Below are positions 1 through 8,092 of a stretch of DNA of 64,000 nucleotides, piece after piece. The notes under the pieces are model-generated. The model saw nothing but the letters and a program-made list of their open reading frames with translations. It did not search any database and was not told the origin of the DNA. How positions within the stretch are numbered: the first letter of the stretch is position 1; each line of letters starts with the position of its first letter. Source of the stretch: Klebsiella pneumoniae (GTDB lineage Bacteria > Pseudomonadota > Gammaproteobacteria > Pseudomonadales > UBA5518); assembly GCA_945862145.1 (NCBI GenBank), contig CAMAXE010000023.1, forward strand, positions 1-64,000, read 5' to 3'. The translations under genes and the position numbers were made by a program.

Positions 1-443
1 AGCAGCGCTCCGGCGCCATCGCGCAGCACCTCCAGCGTCTCGTAGGCACCCGCGCCATCGGTGGAAATGTACTTGCCCGTTGCCGCATCCAGCGCGTACT
101 CGAACACCGAGCCCTCGCCGTAGCGCACCTGGTAGCGCGTGCTCGTGCCCGTGCCGATCACGCTAAGGCTCACCGTGCTCGACACACCCCAGCGCGCATC
201 GTTGAAAGCACCGCCCGTGGTGACGGCACCGCGCGAGTTGTAAGTGCGCAGCAGCGAGTAATCATCCCCCCGGCTCGGCAGGTACGCGTCCTGGTGCGCG
301 TACAGCAGGTTGCCGCTCGCCACGTTGACGAACAGCGCATCCCCGTTGTCGGTGGTTGCCGTGCTGGTCTGGTCGTTGCGCCCGAGGAGCGCCTGGGAGC
401 TGTCGAGAAGGCCCGTGGGGGCGCCGCCGATCAGAATGGTCAT
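1..443 (-). CDS. RHS/YD-repeat-type large protein, N-terminal part (runs off window)
   Basis: An open reading frame on the minus strand starts at an ATG (441-443) and stays open to the window edge, giving the first 147 codons. A GGAGAG Shine-Dalgarno-like sequence lies just upstream. The peptide begins MTILIGGAPTGLLDSS and then reads FVNVASGNLLYAHQDAYLPS followed by RGDDYSLLRTYNSRG. That 'NxxxGNL...LPxxGxxxxLxRTYNS' pattern is typical of the start of RHS/DUF6531-like and other giant YD-repeat or cadherin-like secreted proteins. There is no classical signal peptide, which fits type I or other non-Sec export, but export is inference. Total length and C-terminal domains are outside the window, so toxin, adhesin or other function cannot be decided. 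Confidence 0.6.
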   Translation of the reverse strand, partial: MTILIGGAPTGLLDSSQALLGRNDQTSTATTDNGDALFVNVASGNLLYAHQDAYLPSRGDDYSLLRTYNSRGAVTTGGAFNDARWGVSSTVSLSVIGTGTSTRYQVRYGEGSVFEYALDAATGKYISTDGAGAYETLEVLRDGAGAL

Positions 444-825
444 AGGGAGCTCTCCGAGAGCAAGCCGGTGCTGGCATCAGGACGCTAACGTATTGGTAGG
501 TAGAAAGCTTTTCCCCTTGGGGCAAGATCCTGATCTTTTTTCTCTCGGCAGGCGCTGTGATTGGCTCTCAGCCACGCCCGCGACGCTACTGGTCGTGGGC
601 CTGGGGCGCGCTTACACAGGAATGGGGCGCAGCGTTTGCTGGGGGCCGGGGATGAGAAATGGAAGACCTGACCCCGCCTTCCCTTCCCGCCTTCCCGGGG
701 ATCGTGGCGCGGGGCACGGGTAGCCTTTGCTACCTGTACTTTCGGCAGGCTTGGGCACATTATCCATTGATCATAAAACGAGCCGCGGGAACCAAACCGC
801 GGGCAATGCAACGGAAACTCCCTCA
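444..825. other. Intergenic region between the RHS-like gene and devB
   Basis: No convincing gene lies in these 382 bases; the open frames present are short and overlap one another on both strands. The stretch separates two divergent genes and must hold both promoters. It carries one copy (657-675) of a short dispersed motif that recurs near 39.1 and 44.7 kb. Confidence 0.5.
657..675 (+). repeat. Dispersed 19-bp motif, copy 1 (AAATGGAAGACCTGACCCC)
   Basis: The 19-base motif AAATGGAAGACCTGACCCC lies here. Near-identical copies (18/19) are at 39102-39120 (inverted) and 44748-44766. All copies are outside intact genes. Function unknown. Confidence 0.6.
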
Positions 826-1605
826 ATGAATTTTCGCCTGGCACAGTGGACGCTGCTCGTAAGCATCGTCGGCGCCTGCACCACGCTGGCGGCGGGTGAG
901 CGAGCAATATCCAGTCTGGGCCGTATCGAACCGCATAACGGCGTGTACCGACTCGCGGGCCCCTCGGAAATATCCGTTGTCGCGACTCTCACGGTGGAAG
1001 AGGGCGACCAGGTTGCCGCCGGGCAGGTCCTCGCGACCCTGGATACCCACGATCTGCGGGCGGCCGAAGTCCGGCGGGCCGAGGTCGATCTGGAGCATGC
1101 GCGCCGCGTGCTCTCGCGCCAGGAGACGCTGAGGAACAACTCCTTCCAGTCCGAAGCCGCTTTTGACAAGGCCGGGCGCGACGTCCACCTGAAGCAAGCG
1201 GGCGTGGCCGCCGCCAAGGCGCGCCTCGCGCTGGCAAGCGTTCGCGCGCCCAGCAGCGGTGAAGTGCTGGCCATCCATGCCCGCGAGGGCGAGCGCATCG
1301 GCCCCGAAGGCCTGCTGGAGCTTGGCAGGACCGACCGCATGTACGCCGTGGCGGAAGTCTACGAGACCGATATAGGCCGCGTGGCACTCGGGCAGACTGC
1401 ACGCATCACGAGCCTCTCGCTGCAGGGCACGTTGACGGGCAAAGTCGAGCGGATCGGGCACCTGGTGGCGCGCAACGAAGCACTGGGGCTCGACCCCGTG
1501 GCACGCATCGACTCGCGCATCGTCGAGGTGTTCATACTGCTCGATGATCCGAAGGCGGTCGCATCGCTCACCAACCTGCAGGTTGACGTCGAGATCGGTG
1601 GCTGA
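826..1605 (+). CDS. devB: HlyD/DevB-family membrane fusion protein of an ABC exporter
   Basis: The periplasmic adaptor of a DevBCA-type exporter: it links the inner-membrane permease to an outer-membrane channel. The 259-residue product starts at MNFRLAQW, has a hydrophobic N-terminal segment (about residues 5-22), then a biotinyl-lipoyl-like half-motif (EGDQVAAGQVLATLDT), an alpha-helical hairpin (about 75-130) and the returning lipoyl/beta-barrel half (VRAPSSGEVLAIHAREGERI). This ATG was preferred over an in-frame start 99 bases upstream because it places the signal/anchor at the N-terminus. It is shorter than cyanobacterial DevB, mostly in the helical hairpin. The stop overlaps the start of the permease gene (TGATG), indicating translational coupling. 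Substrate unknown. Confidence 0.8.
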   Translation: MNFRLAQWTLLVSIVGACTTLAAGERAISSLGRIEPHNGVYRLAGPSEISVVATLTVEEGDQVAAGQVLATLDTHDLRAAEVRRAEVDLEHARRVLSRQETLRNNSFQSEAAFDKAGRDVHLKQAGVAAAKARLALASVRAPSSGEVLAIHAREGERIGPEGLLELGRTDRMYAVAEVYETDIGRVALGQTARITSLSLQGTLTGKVERIGHLVARNEALGLDPVARIDSRIVEVFILLDDPKAVASLTNLQVDVEIGG

Positions 1606-2762
1606 TGGCGCGCGGCATCCCCTACGCATGGCTGCAGTTGTCGCACGACAAGCTGAAGCTGCTCGCGGCGGTGGGTGGCATCAGCTTTGCGATCATGCTG
1701 GTCTTCATGCAGCTCGGGTTGCGCGCAGCGCTGTTTGACAGCTCGGTGCGCCTCCACCGCACCATGGACTATGACCTGATCATGCTGAGCCCGCGCACGC
1801 CGTTCCTCAGCCAGAGCCGGAGCTTCCCCCGCAACCGCCTGCAGCAAGTGCTCGGTATTCCCGGGGTTGAGAGCGTCTCGCCCATGTACGTGGCGCAGGC
1901 CCGCTATTACTACGAGGGCTCCCCGGGAACACACCGCAACGCGCTGACCTTCGGCATCGACCCGCGTCGCCAGAAAATGCATCTCCCGGGCGTGCAGGAA
2001 CAGCTGGCGCTGCTCGAGCGGCCCGATGTGGTGCTGATGGACAAGTTCTCGCGCTCCGAGTTCGGGCCTGCCGTGAGGGCGAGGGCGGCGGGAGAATCGA
2101 TCGAGCTCCAGCTGAACGACCGGCACGTCACCGTCGTGGGCCTCTTCGCGCTGGGCACCTCCTTCGGCATCGACGGATCGATCATCACCTCTGACCTGAA
2201 TTTTCAGCGCATCTTCCCGACCCGCGAGCCCGGAATGATTGAGCTCGGGCTGATCAGCCTGAAAGCCGGCGCCAACGTCGCAGCGGTGCAGGAGGCCATT
2301 CGCGCCGGGACGCCACGGGACGTGCTGGTGCTCACCGTCGCGGAATACGTGGCGCGCGAGATCGCCTACTGGAACGGCAGCACGCCGATCGGCTATGTGT
2401 TCAGCCTCGGGGCTGTCATCGGCGTTCTGGTCGGCCTGATCATCGTCTACCAGATACTGTTTTCGGATGTGCAGAGTCATCTCGCCGAATACGCCACGCT
2501 GAAGGCAATGGGCTATACGCAGGGCTTCTTGCGGAACCTGATATTCAAGGAGGCGGCGATCCTGTCGGTGCTCGGCTTCGTGCCGGCGCTGGGGCTGTCG
2601 ATCCTGCTCTACGACCAGACGGCGCGCGCCACGCAACTGCCGATGACCATGACGCTGGAACGCGGGGGGATGGTGTTTGGCGTCACGCTTGCGATGTGTG
2701 CGCTCTCGGGACTGCTCGCCATACGCAAGCTCCATGGCATCGACCCGGCCGAGGTGTTCTGA
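1605..2762 (+). CDS. devC: DevC-family ABC exporter permease
   Basis: The 385-residue inner-membrane permease has the FtsX/MacB-type layout: one N-terminal membrane helix (about residues 20-42), a large periplasmic domain, then three C-terminal helices (about 265-285, 312-335 and 350-372). The N-terminus (YAWLQL...FMQLGLRAALFDS) and the 'DYDLIMLSPRTPFLSQSRSF' segment are characteristic of the DevC family known from cyanobacterial glycolipid export. It overlaps devB upstream and devA downstream by one base each (TGATG), so the three genes form a coupled operon. What is exported cannot be read from the sequence; a lipid or hydrophobic molecule would fit the family. Confidence 0.85.
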   Translation: MARGIPYAWLQLSHDKLKLLAAVGGISFAIMLVFMQLGLRAALFDSSVRLHRTMDYDLIMLSPRTPFLSQSRSFPRNRLQQVLGIPGVESVSPMYVAQARYYYEGSPGTHRNALTFGIDPRRQKMHLPGVQEQLALLERPDVVLMDKFSRSEFGPAVRARAAGESIELQLNDRHVTVVGLFALGTSFGIDGSIITSDLNFQRIFPTREPGMIELGLISLKAGANVAAVQEAIRAGTPRDVLVLTVAEYVAREIAYWNGSTPIGYVFSLGAVIGVLVGLIIVYQILFSDVQSHLAEYATLKAMGYTQGFLRNLIFKEAAILSVLGFVPALGLSILLYDQTARATQLPMTMTLERGGMVFGVTLAMCALSGLLAIRKLHGIDPAEVF

Positions 2763-3805
2763 TGCGCGAGTCGCTGGTCGAGGTGCGCGACCTCTGCTTT
2801 GCGCGCCGTCAGGGCGGTCATGTGCAGCAGATTCTGCGCAATCTCACGCTCGAGCTTGCTGCAGGGGAAGTGGTGGTGTTGACGGGACCTTCAGGATCCG
2901 GCAAGAGCACGCTGCTCACCATTGCCGGGGGCTTGCGCTCCGCAACCGAGGGCAGCGTGCGCGTGCTCGGCACCGAGGTGGTGAACTCGCGCGAGCGCGA
3001 CCGGGTGGCGCTGCGCCGTCGCATAGGATTCATTTTCCAGCAGCACAACCTGGCGCCGGCGCTCACGGTGGCCCAGAACATCCAGATGGGGCTGCAGCTC
3101 TCGGGTGATCACCGCCGCAAGGATGCAAAGCAGCGGATCCAGCAGGCGGCGGAAGCCATCGGGCTGGGTGCTCACCTGCACAAGCTGCCGCGGCAGCTCT
3201 CCGGCGGACAACAACAGCGTGCGGGGATCGCACGCGCGCTGATCAACGAGCCCAAGCTGGTGCTCGCCGACGAGCCCACCGCCTCGCTGGACCGGACCTC
3301 CGGCGAACTGGTGGTCGGGCTGTTCAACCAGCTGGCCGCAAGCGGCAGCGCCGTGGTGCTGGTCACCCACGACAAGCGCATCATCGAGCAGGCCGACCGC
3401 ATCCTGATGATGGAGGAAGGCGTGCTGGTGCCCGCAGCCGATCGCATCATGAAGGACGTTAGTGGGAGCCTGCGCGCGCTGAGCGGAATCGACCCCAAGC
3501 GGCTCGGCCGCATGATGAGTTTTGGCCATGCACTGGCTCGGGTAGCGCTGGCAGACGGCAAGGTCGACAACGACGAGCGGCAGGCAATCGCCGATGCGCT
3601 GCGAGCGCGCAAGCTCTTCAGCGGCGCCGAGATCGAACTGATCGTCGATCTCGCGCTGGCGCAGGCACAGGCCTGGGAAGTGACCAGCAATTCGAGCGCG
3701 GAGCGGGAAGACCTTGCCGCCGCGCTCGAGGCCGTTGCGGCGGCCGATTCGGTGGTGAGCGATGCCGAGCGCGCGGTGATCGCAGAGCTGCTGGGGCGAC
3801 GCTGA
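2762..3805 (+). CDS. devA: DevA-type ABC ATPase with C-terminal TerB-like domain
   Basis: The ATPase energises the DevBC exporter. Walker A (GPSGSGKST, residues 42-50), the signature [15 protein letters not shown], Walker B ([12 protein letters not shown]) and the H-loop (LVTHD) are all present in the first ~230 residues, as in MacB/LolD/DevA proteins. These normally end there, but this 347-residue protein continues for about 110 residues. The tail (FGHALARVALADGKVDNDERQAI and a second half ending AAADSVVSDAERAVIAELLG) resembles the all-helical TerB/DjlA-N fold, including the acidic 'ADGxxxxxE' helix starts. Such domains are proposed metal-binding or docking modules. The ATG at 2762 overlaps the devC stop. 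An in-frame upstream ATG inside devC was rejected. Confidence 0.85.
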   Translation: MRESLVEVRDLCFARRQGGHVQQILRNLTLELAAGEVVVLTGPSGSGKSTLLTIAGGLRSATEGSVRVLGTEVVNSRERDRVALRRRIGFIFQQHNLAPALTVAQNIQMGLQLSGDHRRKDAKQRIQQAAEAIGLGAHLHKLPRQLSGGQQQRAGIARALINEPKLVLADEPTASLDRTSGELVVGLFNQLAASGSAVVLVTHDKRIIEQADRILMMEEGVLVPAADRIMKDVSGSLRALSGIDPKRLGRMMSFGHALARVALADGKVDNDERQAIADALRARKLFSGAEIELIVDLALAQAQAWEVTSNSSAEREDLAAALEAVAAADSVVSDAERAVIAELLGRR

Positions 3806-3886
3806 AGAGGCGTCTGGCCGTTCGACTACACGCGAACAACCCGAGAAACTGCCTATCGTGGCGCTGGGAACAGCGCCAGGGCGATA

Positions 3887-5557
3887 TCAGTCGGGAAGAC
3901 CTGCGCGAGGCACTTCTGTCAGCTCGTCGGTTTCCCATGCTTTTCCAGCAAAAGCCGCAGGCGTCAGTTCGGGCTCCTGCAACTGCAATACCTGTGGCAG
4001 TACCTGACGTGCCCGGGAGAGCAGGAGTTCCGCCCGCCCGGCGTCACCCCTGGCGAGCGCCGCACGCACCAGTTCGGCGTAGCGCTGGACTACGCGCCTC
4101 AGGCCCTGTTCGGCACCCGCATGGTTGGCGTCGATCGCCAGCACAGCGAGGTAGTTGGCCATGGCGCTGTCGACGAAAGGCAGGGTCAATCGCAGTTCCG
4201 CGAGCGCCGTATCGCCGCGCTGCATCTGCACATTCAACTGCTCCAGCACCTTGGCATCACGAGGCGGCACCTCGGTTTCTGGCGGCACGACATCGACCGA
4301 TGTATCGGGCCCGGCCACCGGCGCTACGGGTAACTCCGGGGCAACTACCGGCTGAGCGGAAAGTTCTGGCGCTGCTGTTGCCTGAATCGATGGCTCCGGC
4401 GCTGCCGCAGGTTGGACGGTTACCTCTGGCGCCACGGTGGACTCGATCGATACCTCCGGCGCTGCCGCAGGCAGCGGGGCGGCCTGCATGGATTCGGCTG
4501 CGGGCGGCGGGGCGAAGACTTCGGGCTCTGCGAGCTGCGCAGTACGCGCGGTCTCTACGGGTTCGGGTTGGTCCATGGCGCTCGTGATGGAGCGCGGTGC
4601 TGCGGCTGTCTCGGCTTTCTCGTTGGCCTCGACACGTGCCGCCCCGGCCGGTGACTGATCCTGCAGGAGCAGCGGACGAGCAAAGGCCATTGCACTTTCC
4701 AGAGCCTGCCGCACGGTCTGCGGATAGAAAAGCGGCACTGCCGTGATGCCTGCCAGCAACGCCAGCCCCAGCGTGACTGCCAACCACCTGCGCGAGCCTT
4801 GTCTGGTCGCAGTCGAGACCGCATCAACTGCGGCCACGCGCGGCAAAGCGGCCGGTTCCTCGATGCGCGTCGGCACCTCGGGGAGCTGCTCGGGTTCAAT
4901 GATGGGCTCTGGCTCGATCACGGGCTCGGGCTCGATCACGGGCTCGGGTTCGGGTTCGGGTTCGGGTTCGATCAGCGGCTCGGATTCGGGTTCTATCCGC
5001 AGTTCGGGTTCGTCGACGCCTGCAGGCGGCACCTGCCGTTCGCAATCTTCGCTGCTCGTATCAACGAGAATCGAAGGCAGCAACTGTGCCGGCGATGTGG
5101 CGTCGGCGCTTGCATCCGGAAAGCTCATTTCCGACACCGCAAACACGTGGCGGGCAAATGCGGCATCCAGGATGCAACGCTGCTCCTCGCTCATTGCCAA
5201 GAGCAAACACCGCTGCGCGAGGGCATTCTGAAGGCGTAGCTGCCATGATTCCTGAGACGCGGGATCGCTCTCGACGGGCGCCCCCAGCCCCGCCGCACCC
5301 GGCCCGGGACCCGGCAACGCAAGATCGGCGCAAATGCTCTCGATAATCGCTTTCTGCCGCGGGCATGTGCGGCGCAGTAACGCCAGGTTTGCCACCTGCC
5401 GCTGCTCGGAGTCTTCCTCGAAGGCGGCATCAAAGAGGCCGTCGTAAAAATCGGCGAATACCTGTTTCAGGATCCTGCCCAGCGTGGCGCTGTCAGGGCA
5501 ACTCATCGCCACAGTCGACTCCGGGTCAGGGGCAGACGTGGTTTCTGATACAGACAT
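3887..5557 (-). CDS. Glu-Pro-rich single-pass membrane protein of unknown function
   Basis: I do not recognise this 556-residue protein. In order it shows a helical N-terminal domain with several cysteines (about 20-145), an acidic Glu-Pro repeat tract (about 184-223, encoded by a GGGTTC/GGGCTC-type DNA repeat), a single transmembrane helix (about 259-278), a second Pro/Ala-rich linker built from roughly 11-residue units containing 'APE' (about 365-425), and a C-terminal helical domain (about 440-556) that resembles tetratricopeptide-type repeats. The tract suggests a rigid spacer between cytosolic and periplasmic domains. It is convergent with devBCA. There is no clear Shine-Dalgarno at the first ATG; a second ATG at codon 18 is possible. 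Confidence 0.7.
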   Translation of the reverse strand: MSVSETTSAPDPESTVAMSCPDSATLGRILKQVFADFYDGLFDAAFEEDSEQRQVANLALLRRTCPRQKAIIESICADLALPGPGPGAAGLGAPVESDPASQESWQLRLQNALAQRCLLLAMSEEQRCILDAAFARHVFAVSEMSFPDASADATSPAQLLPSILVDTSSEDCERQVPPAGVDEPELRIEPESEPLIEPEPEPEPEPVIEPEPVIEPEPIIEPEQLPEVPTRIEEPAALPRVAAVDAVSTATRQGSRRWLAVTLGLALLAGITAVPLFYPQTVRQALESAMAFARPLLLQDQSPAGAARVEANEKAETAAAPRSITSAMDQPEPVETARTAQLAEPEVFAPPPAAESMQAAPLPAAAPEVSIESTVAPEVTVQPAAAPEPSIQATAAPELSAQPVVAPELPVAPVAGPDTSVDVVPPETEVPPRDAKVLEQLNVQMQRGDTALAELRLTLPFVDSAMANYLAVLAIDANHAGAEQGLRRVVQRYAELVRAALARGDAGRAELLLSRARQVLPQVLQLQEPELTPAAFAGKAWETDELTEVPRAGLPD

Positions 5558-5888
5558 TCGATGGATACAGCCAGACTCGGATGCATTGACGCACTTACCT
5601 TGGACGATACGCCAGCAATGCCACGGGGCCGGAGCATCAGGCGCACTTCTCTACCAGACAGGCCGCAGATTAACGCCCGCCTTCCATCAGGGCCATCCTC
5701 CCACATCAAATTTTCACGCGTCGACACCGAACAAGCCCACCTCGGCGCATGCGGCTGCCGGCAGCCCGCCGGGCGCCGCTTCTTTCACGCACTCTAGAGA
5801 TGCGTGAGTGGATTGCGGCGCTCGAGCAGGGTTGACAAGATAGTCTCGACACCCAAGTGTGCATCGCAACCTTTCCAAGGCTACGCTC
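5558..5888. other. Divergent intergenic region upstream of the TonB receptor
   Basis: These 331 bases hold no supportable gene. They separate the divergent Glu-Pro-rich gene and the TonB receptor gene. A TTGACA hexamer at 5832-5837 could be a -35 element for the receptor gene, but no good -10 sequence follows at the usual distance. An AAGG preceding the ATG at 5889 decides the start chosen for the receptor. Confidence 0.4.
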
Positions 5889-8069
5889 ATGCGAACTCCG
5901 CAACGCACCCTCGCAACGCTGGCGCTCGGACTGACCGGAATCAGCGCGCTGGCGGGCGCACAGGCCAATAACACGGCCGCGCAGCAGGCGGCCGCCCAAC
6001 CGGGGGAAATGGTAGTCACTGCAACCAAGCGCGAGGCCCGCATTTACGATGTGCCGATGGCCATCAGTGCGTTCAGCGCAAAGAACCTCGAACTGGCCGG
6101 GATTAGCGATCTGGTCGACATCGGCAAGTTCGTCCCCAATCTGAATGTCACCGAGTATTCCGCGGGGCACACGGCGTCGGTCAACCCCTTCATCCGCGGC
6201 ATCGGTCTGCAGGATCATCTAATCACCACCGACCCCGGCGTTGGAGTCTACGTCGATGGCGTCTACCTCGGCCGTCAGGTTGGTCAGAACTGGAGCCTGT
6301 CCAGCATCGAGCGCGTCGAAGTGCTGCGCGGACCGCAAGGCACCCTGTACGGACGCAACTCGATCGGCGGCGCAATCAACCTGATCACCCGTCAGCCCGG
6401 CGATGAGCAAAGCGGCAGGGTGACGCTGGAGGCCGGGTCGCGCGGGCGATTCAACGGCGATTTCTACCTGAACACGCGCCTGAGCGAGCAGTGGGCGCTG
6501 TCGGTCAACGGCGCCCACAAACAGCGCGACGGGCTGGGCGAGTTCCTGCTGCTGGACCATCCGCGCAAAGAAGTGGGTGAACTCGCGGACGATTCTGCTC
6601 GCGTGGCGCTGAAATGGACGCCTGGCGAGCGCTTTTCGCTGCTGCTGGTCGGCGATGGCAACAAGGGCGACAACGGACTGCGACCGTACACCACGCTGAT
6701 CGACCAACTGCCCAACGGCGCGCTCTATCGCGCCGGGTTCCGCAATGCGGATATCGCCGCCGACCCCTACGACAACAACACCGCTCAGGCGGATCTGACC
6801 GCAGTCACCAATTCCTCGCATGGCGTCGCGCTGACAGCGGAATGGGTGATCTCGGATTACCTCAGCAGCAAGCTCATTTACAGCGACCGCCATTCAGAAT
6901 ACGAGGCCGGTCTGGATGATGATGGCCTGTTTGAAAATTATCTGGCGTTTCCCGAGGATGGCGAGGCGGACCAAACATCCGCCGAGTTCCAGCTGCGCGG
7001 CATTTACGACCGCTGGGATTTTGTCGCAGGCCTGTATTATTTCGAAGAGGACGGCGCCAATGTTCAGGATCCGAACGTATTCCTCGGCGACCCAGGCACC
7101 TATTACCTGGATCAATCGGTCAGCAGCACAGCCATCTACGGAAATCTGGGGTACCAGCTGACCGAGCGCCTGCGCCTGGCCGGCGGCCTGCGTTTCACGC
7201 GGGACGAAAAAGACGCCTTCGTCGACATCAACAACTTCATCTCCGCGCACGGTGCCCGCGACTGGTCAGAAACCAGTTGGGAGTTCTCCGGTGTCTATGC
7301 TTTGAGCGAGCGTATGAGCCTGTATGGCTCGCTGCAAAACGGCTACCAGTCCGGGCAGTTCCCACCGCGCGCCTATTGCCTGTTCGGCGACCTGCAGATC
7401 GGCGAACCCGGCAACCTCAGCGCCGACAACTGCTTCGTGGCCGGCGACAACGTCACTGCCCAGAACTACGAAGTCGGACTCAAGGGCCGCCCGCTCGAGC
7501 AACTCAGCATGAGCCTGGGGCTGTTTTACACCCAATATCAAGATCTGCCCTACCAGGTAAACACGAGTTCGGGCGTCGGCTTTGATACACGCAATATCAT
7601 CGTCGACCAGGATTCAGCGGGGGTTGAGTGGGAGAGCACGCTGCTGCTGGGGGAGCGTTTCCGGGTGCATGCCTCGCTGGGATACATCCACGTAGACGTG
7701 GATGACCCGGTCGCGGTGGCACCGCTGACACCCGAATGGACTGCCTCGATCAGCCCCGAATACACCATCCCGCTCGCTGATGGCGGGCGACTGCTGCTAC
7801 GCGCCGACTGGTCGTACCGCGACGAGATGTACGGCGAACCCACCCCCGACGCAGGTCGCTTCACAGGCATCGATTCACGCAGCCTGCTGAACCTTGATGC
7901 CACCTACACCCCGGCTGCAGGAAACTGGACCCTGAGTGCTTATGGACGCAATGTCACGGATGAGCGCTATGACCAAGGACGCCTGAATACCGGCGATTAT
8001 GTGCTGGTCATGCTCAGCAACGACGCCAGCGAGTTCGGCTTGCGCGTCACCTATGATTTTGGTTTTTGA
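5889..8069 (+). CDS. TonB-dependent outer-membrane receptor
   Basis: An outer-membrane beta-barrel that imports a ligand using TonB energy. The 726-residue product starts MRTPQRTLATLALGL with a signal peptide ending near ALAGAQA, then a TonB-box region (EMVVTATKREARIYDVPMA), a plug domain with the usual VEVLRGPQGTLYGRNSIGGAINL motif (about 145-170), and a barrel ending in the C-terminal phenylalanine (RVTYDFGF) required for outer-membrane assembly. The in-frame ATG 30 bases upstream would add MHRNLSKATL before the signal peptide and is less likely. It belongs to the broad FecA/CirA-like group abundant in marine gammaproteobacteria and sphingomonads. No ligand can be inferred. It converges with the kinase gene that follows, 23 bases away. 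Confidence 0.9.
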   Translation: MRTPQRTLATLALGLTGISALAGAQANNTAAQQAAAQPGEMVVTATKREARIYDVPMAISAFSAKNLELAGISDLVDIGKFVPNLNVTEYSAGHTASVNPFIRGIGLQDHLITTDPGVGVYVDGVYLGRQVGQNWSLSSIERVEVLRGPQGTLYGRNSIGGAINLITRQPGDEQSGRVTLEAGSRGRFNGDFYLNTRLSEQWALSVNGAHKQRDGLGEFLLLDHPRKEVGELADDSARVALKWTPGERFSLLLVGDGNKGDNGLRPYTTLIDQLPNGALYRAGFRNADIAADPYDNNTAQADLTAVTNSSHGVALTAEWVISDYLSSKLIYSDRHSEYEAGLDDDGLFENYLAFPEDGEADQTSAEFQLRGIYDRWDFVAGLYYFEEDGANVQDPNVFLGDPGTYYLDQSVSSTAIYGNLGYQLTERLRLAGGLRFTRDEKDAFVDINNFISAHGARDWSETSWEFSGVYALSERMSLYGSLQNGYQSGQFPPRAYCLFGDLQIGEPGNLSADNCFVAGDNVTAQNYEVGLKGRPLEQLSMSLGLFYTQYQDLPYQVNTSSGVGFDTRNIIVDQDSAGVEWESTLLLGERFRVHASLGYIHVDVDDPVAVAPLTPEWTASISPEYTIPLADGGRLLLRADWSYRDEMYGEPTPDAGRFTGIDSRSLLNLDATYTPAAGNWTLSAYGRNVTDERYDQGRLNTGDYVLVMLSNDASEFGLRVTYDFGF

Positions 8070-8092
8070 CGCCGCGTTCCTCGGCCAGAGGA

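Noticed and set aside
1359-2735. 458-codon minus-strand frame opposite devC
   Set aside because: No start context or family resemblance; the His/Arg/Gln-rich composition is that of an antisense frame.
4900-4990. Possible CRISPR-like short tandem repeat
   Set aside because: The repeat is in-frame codon repetition of Glu-Pro in a coding sequence with no unique spacers.
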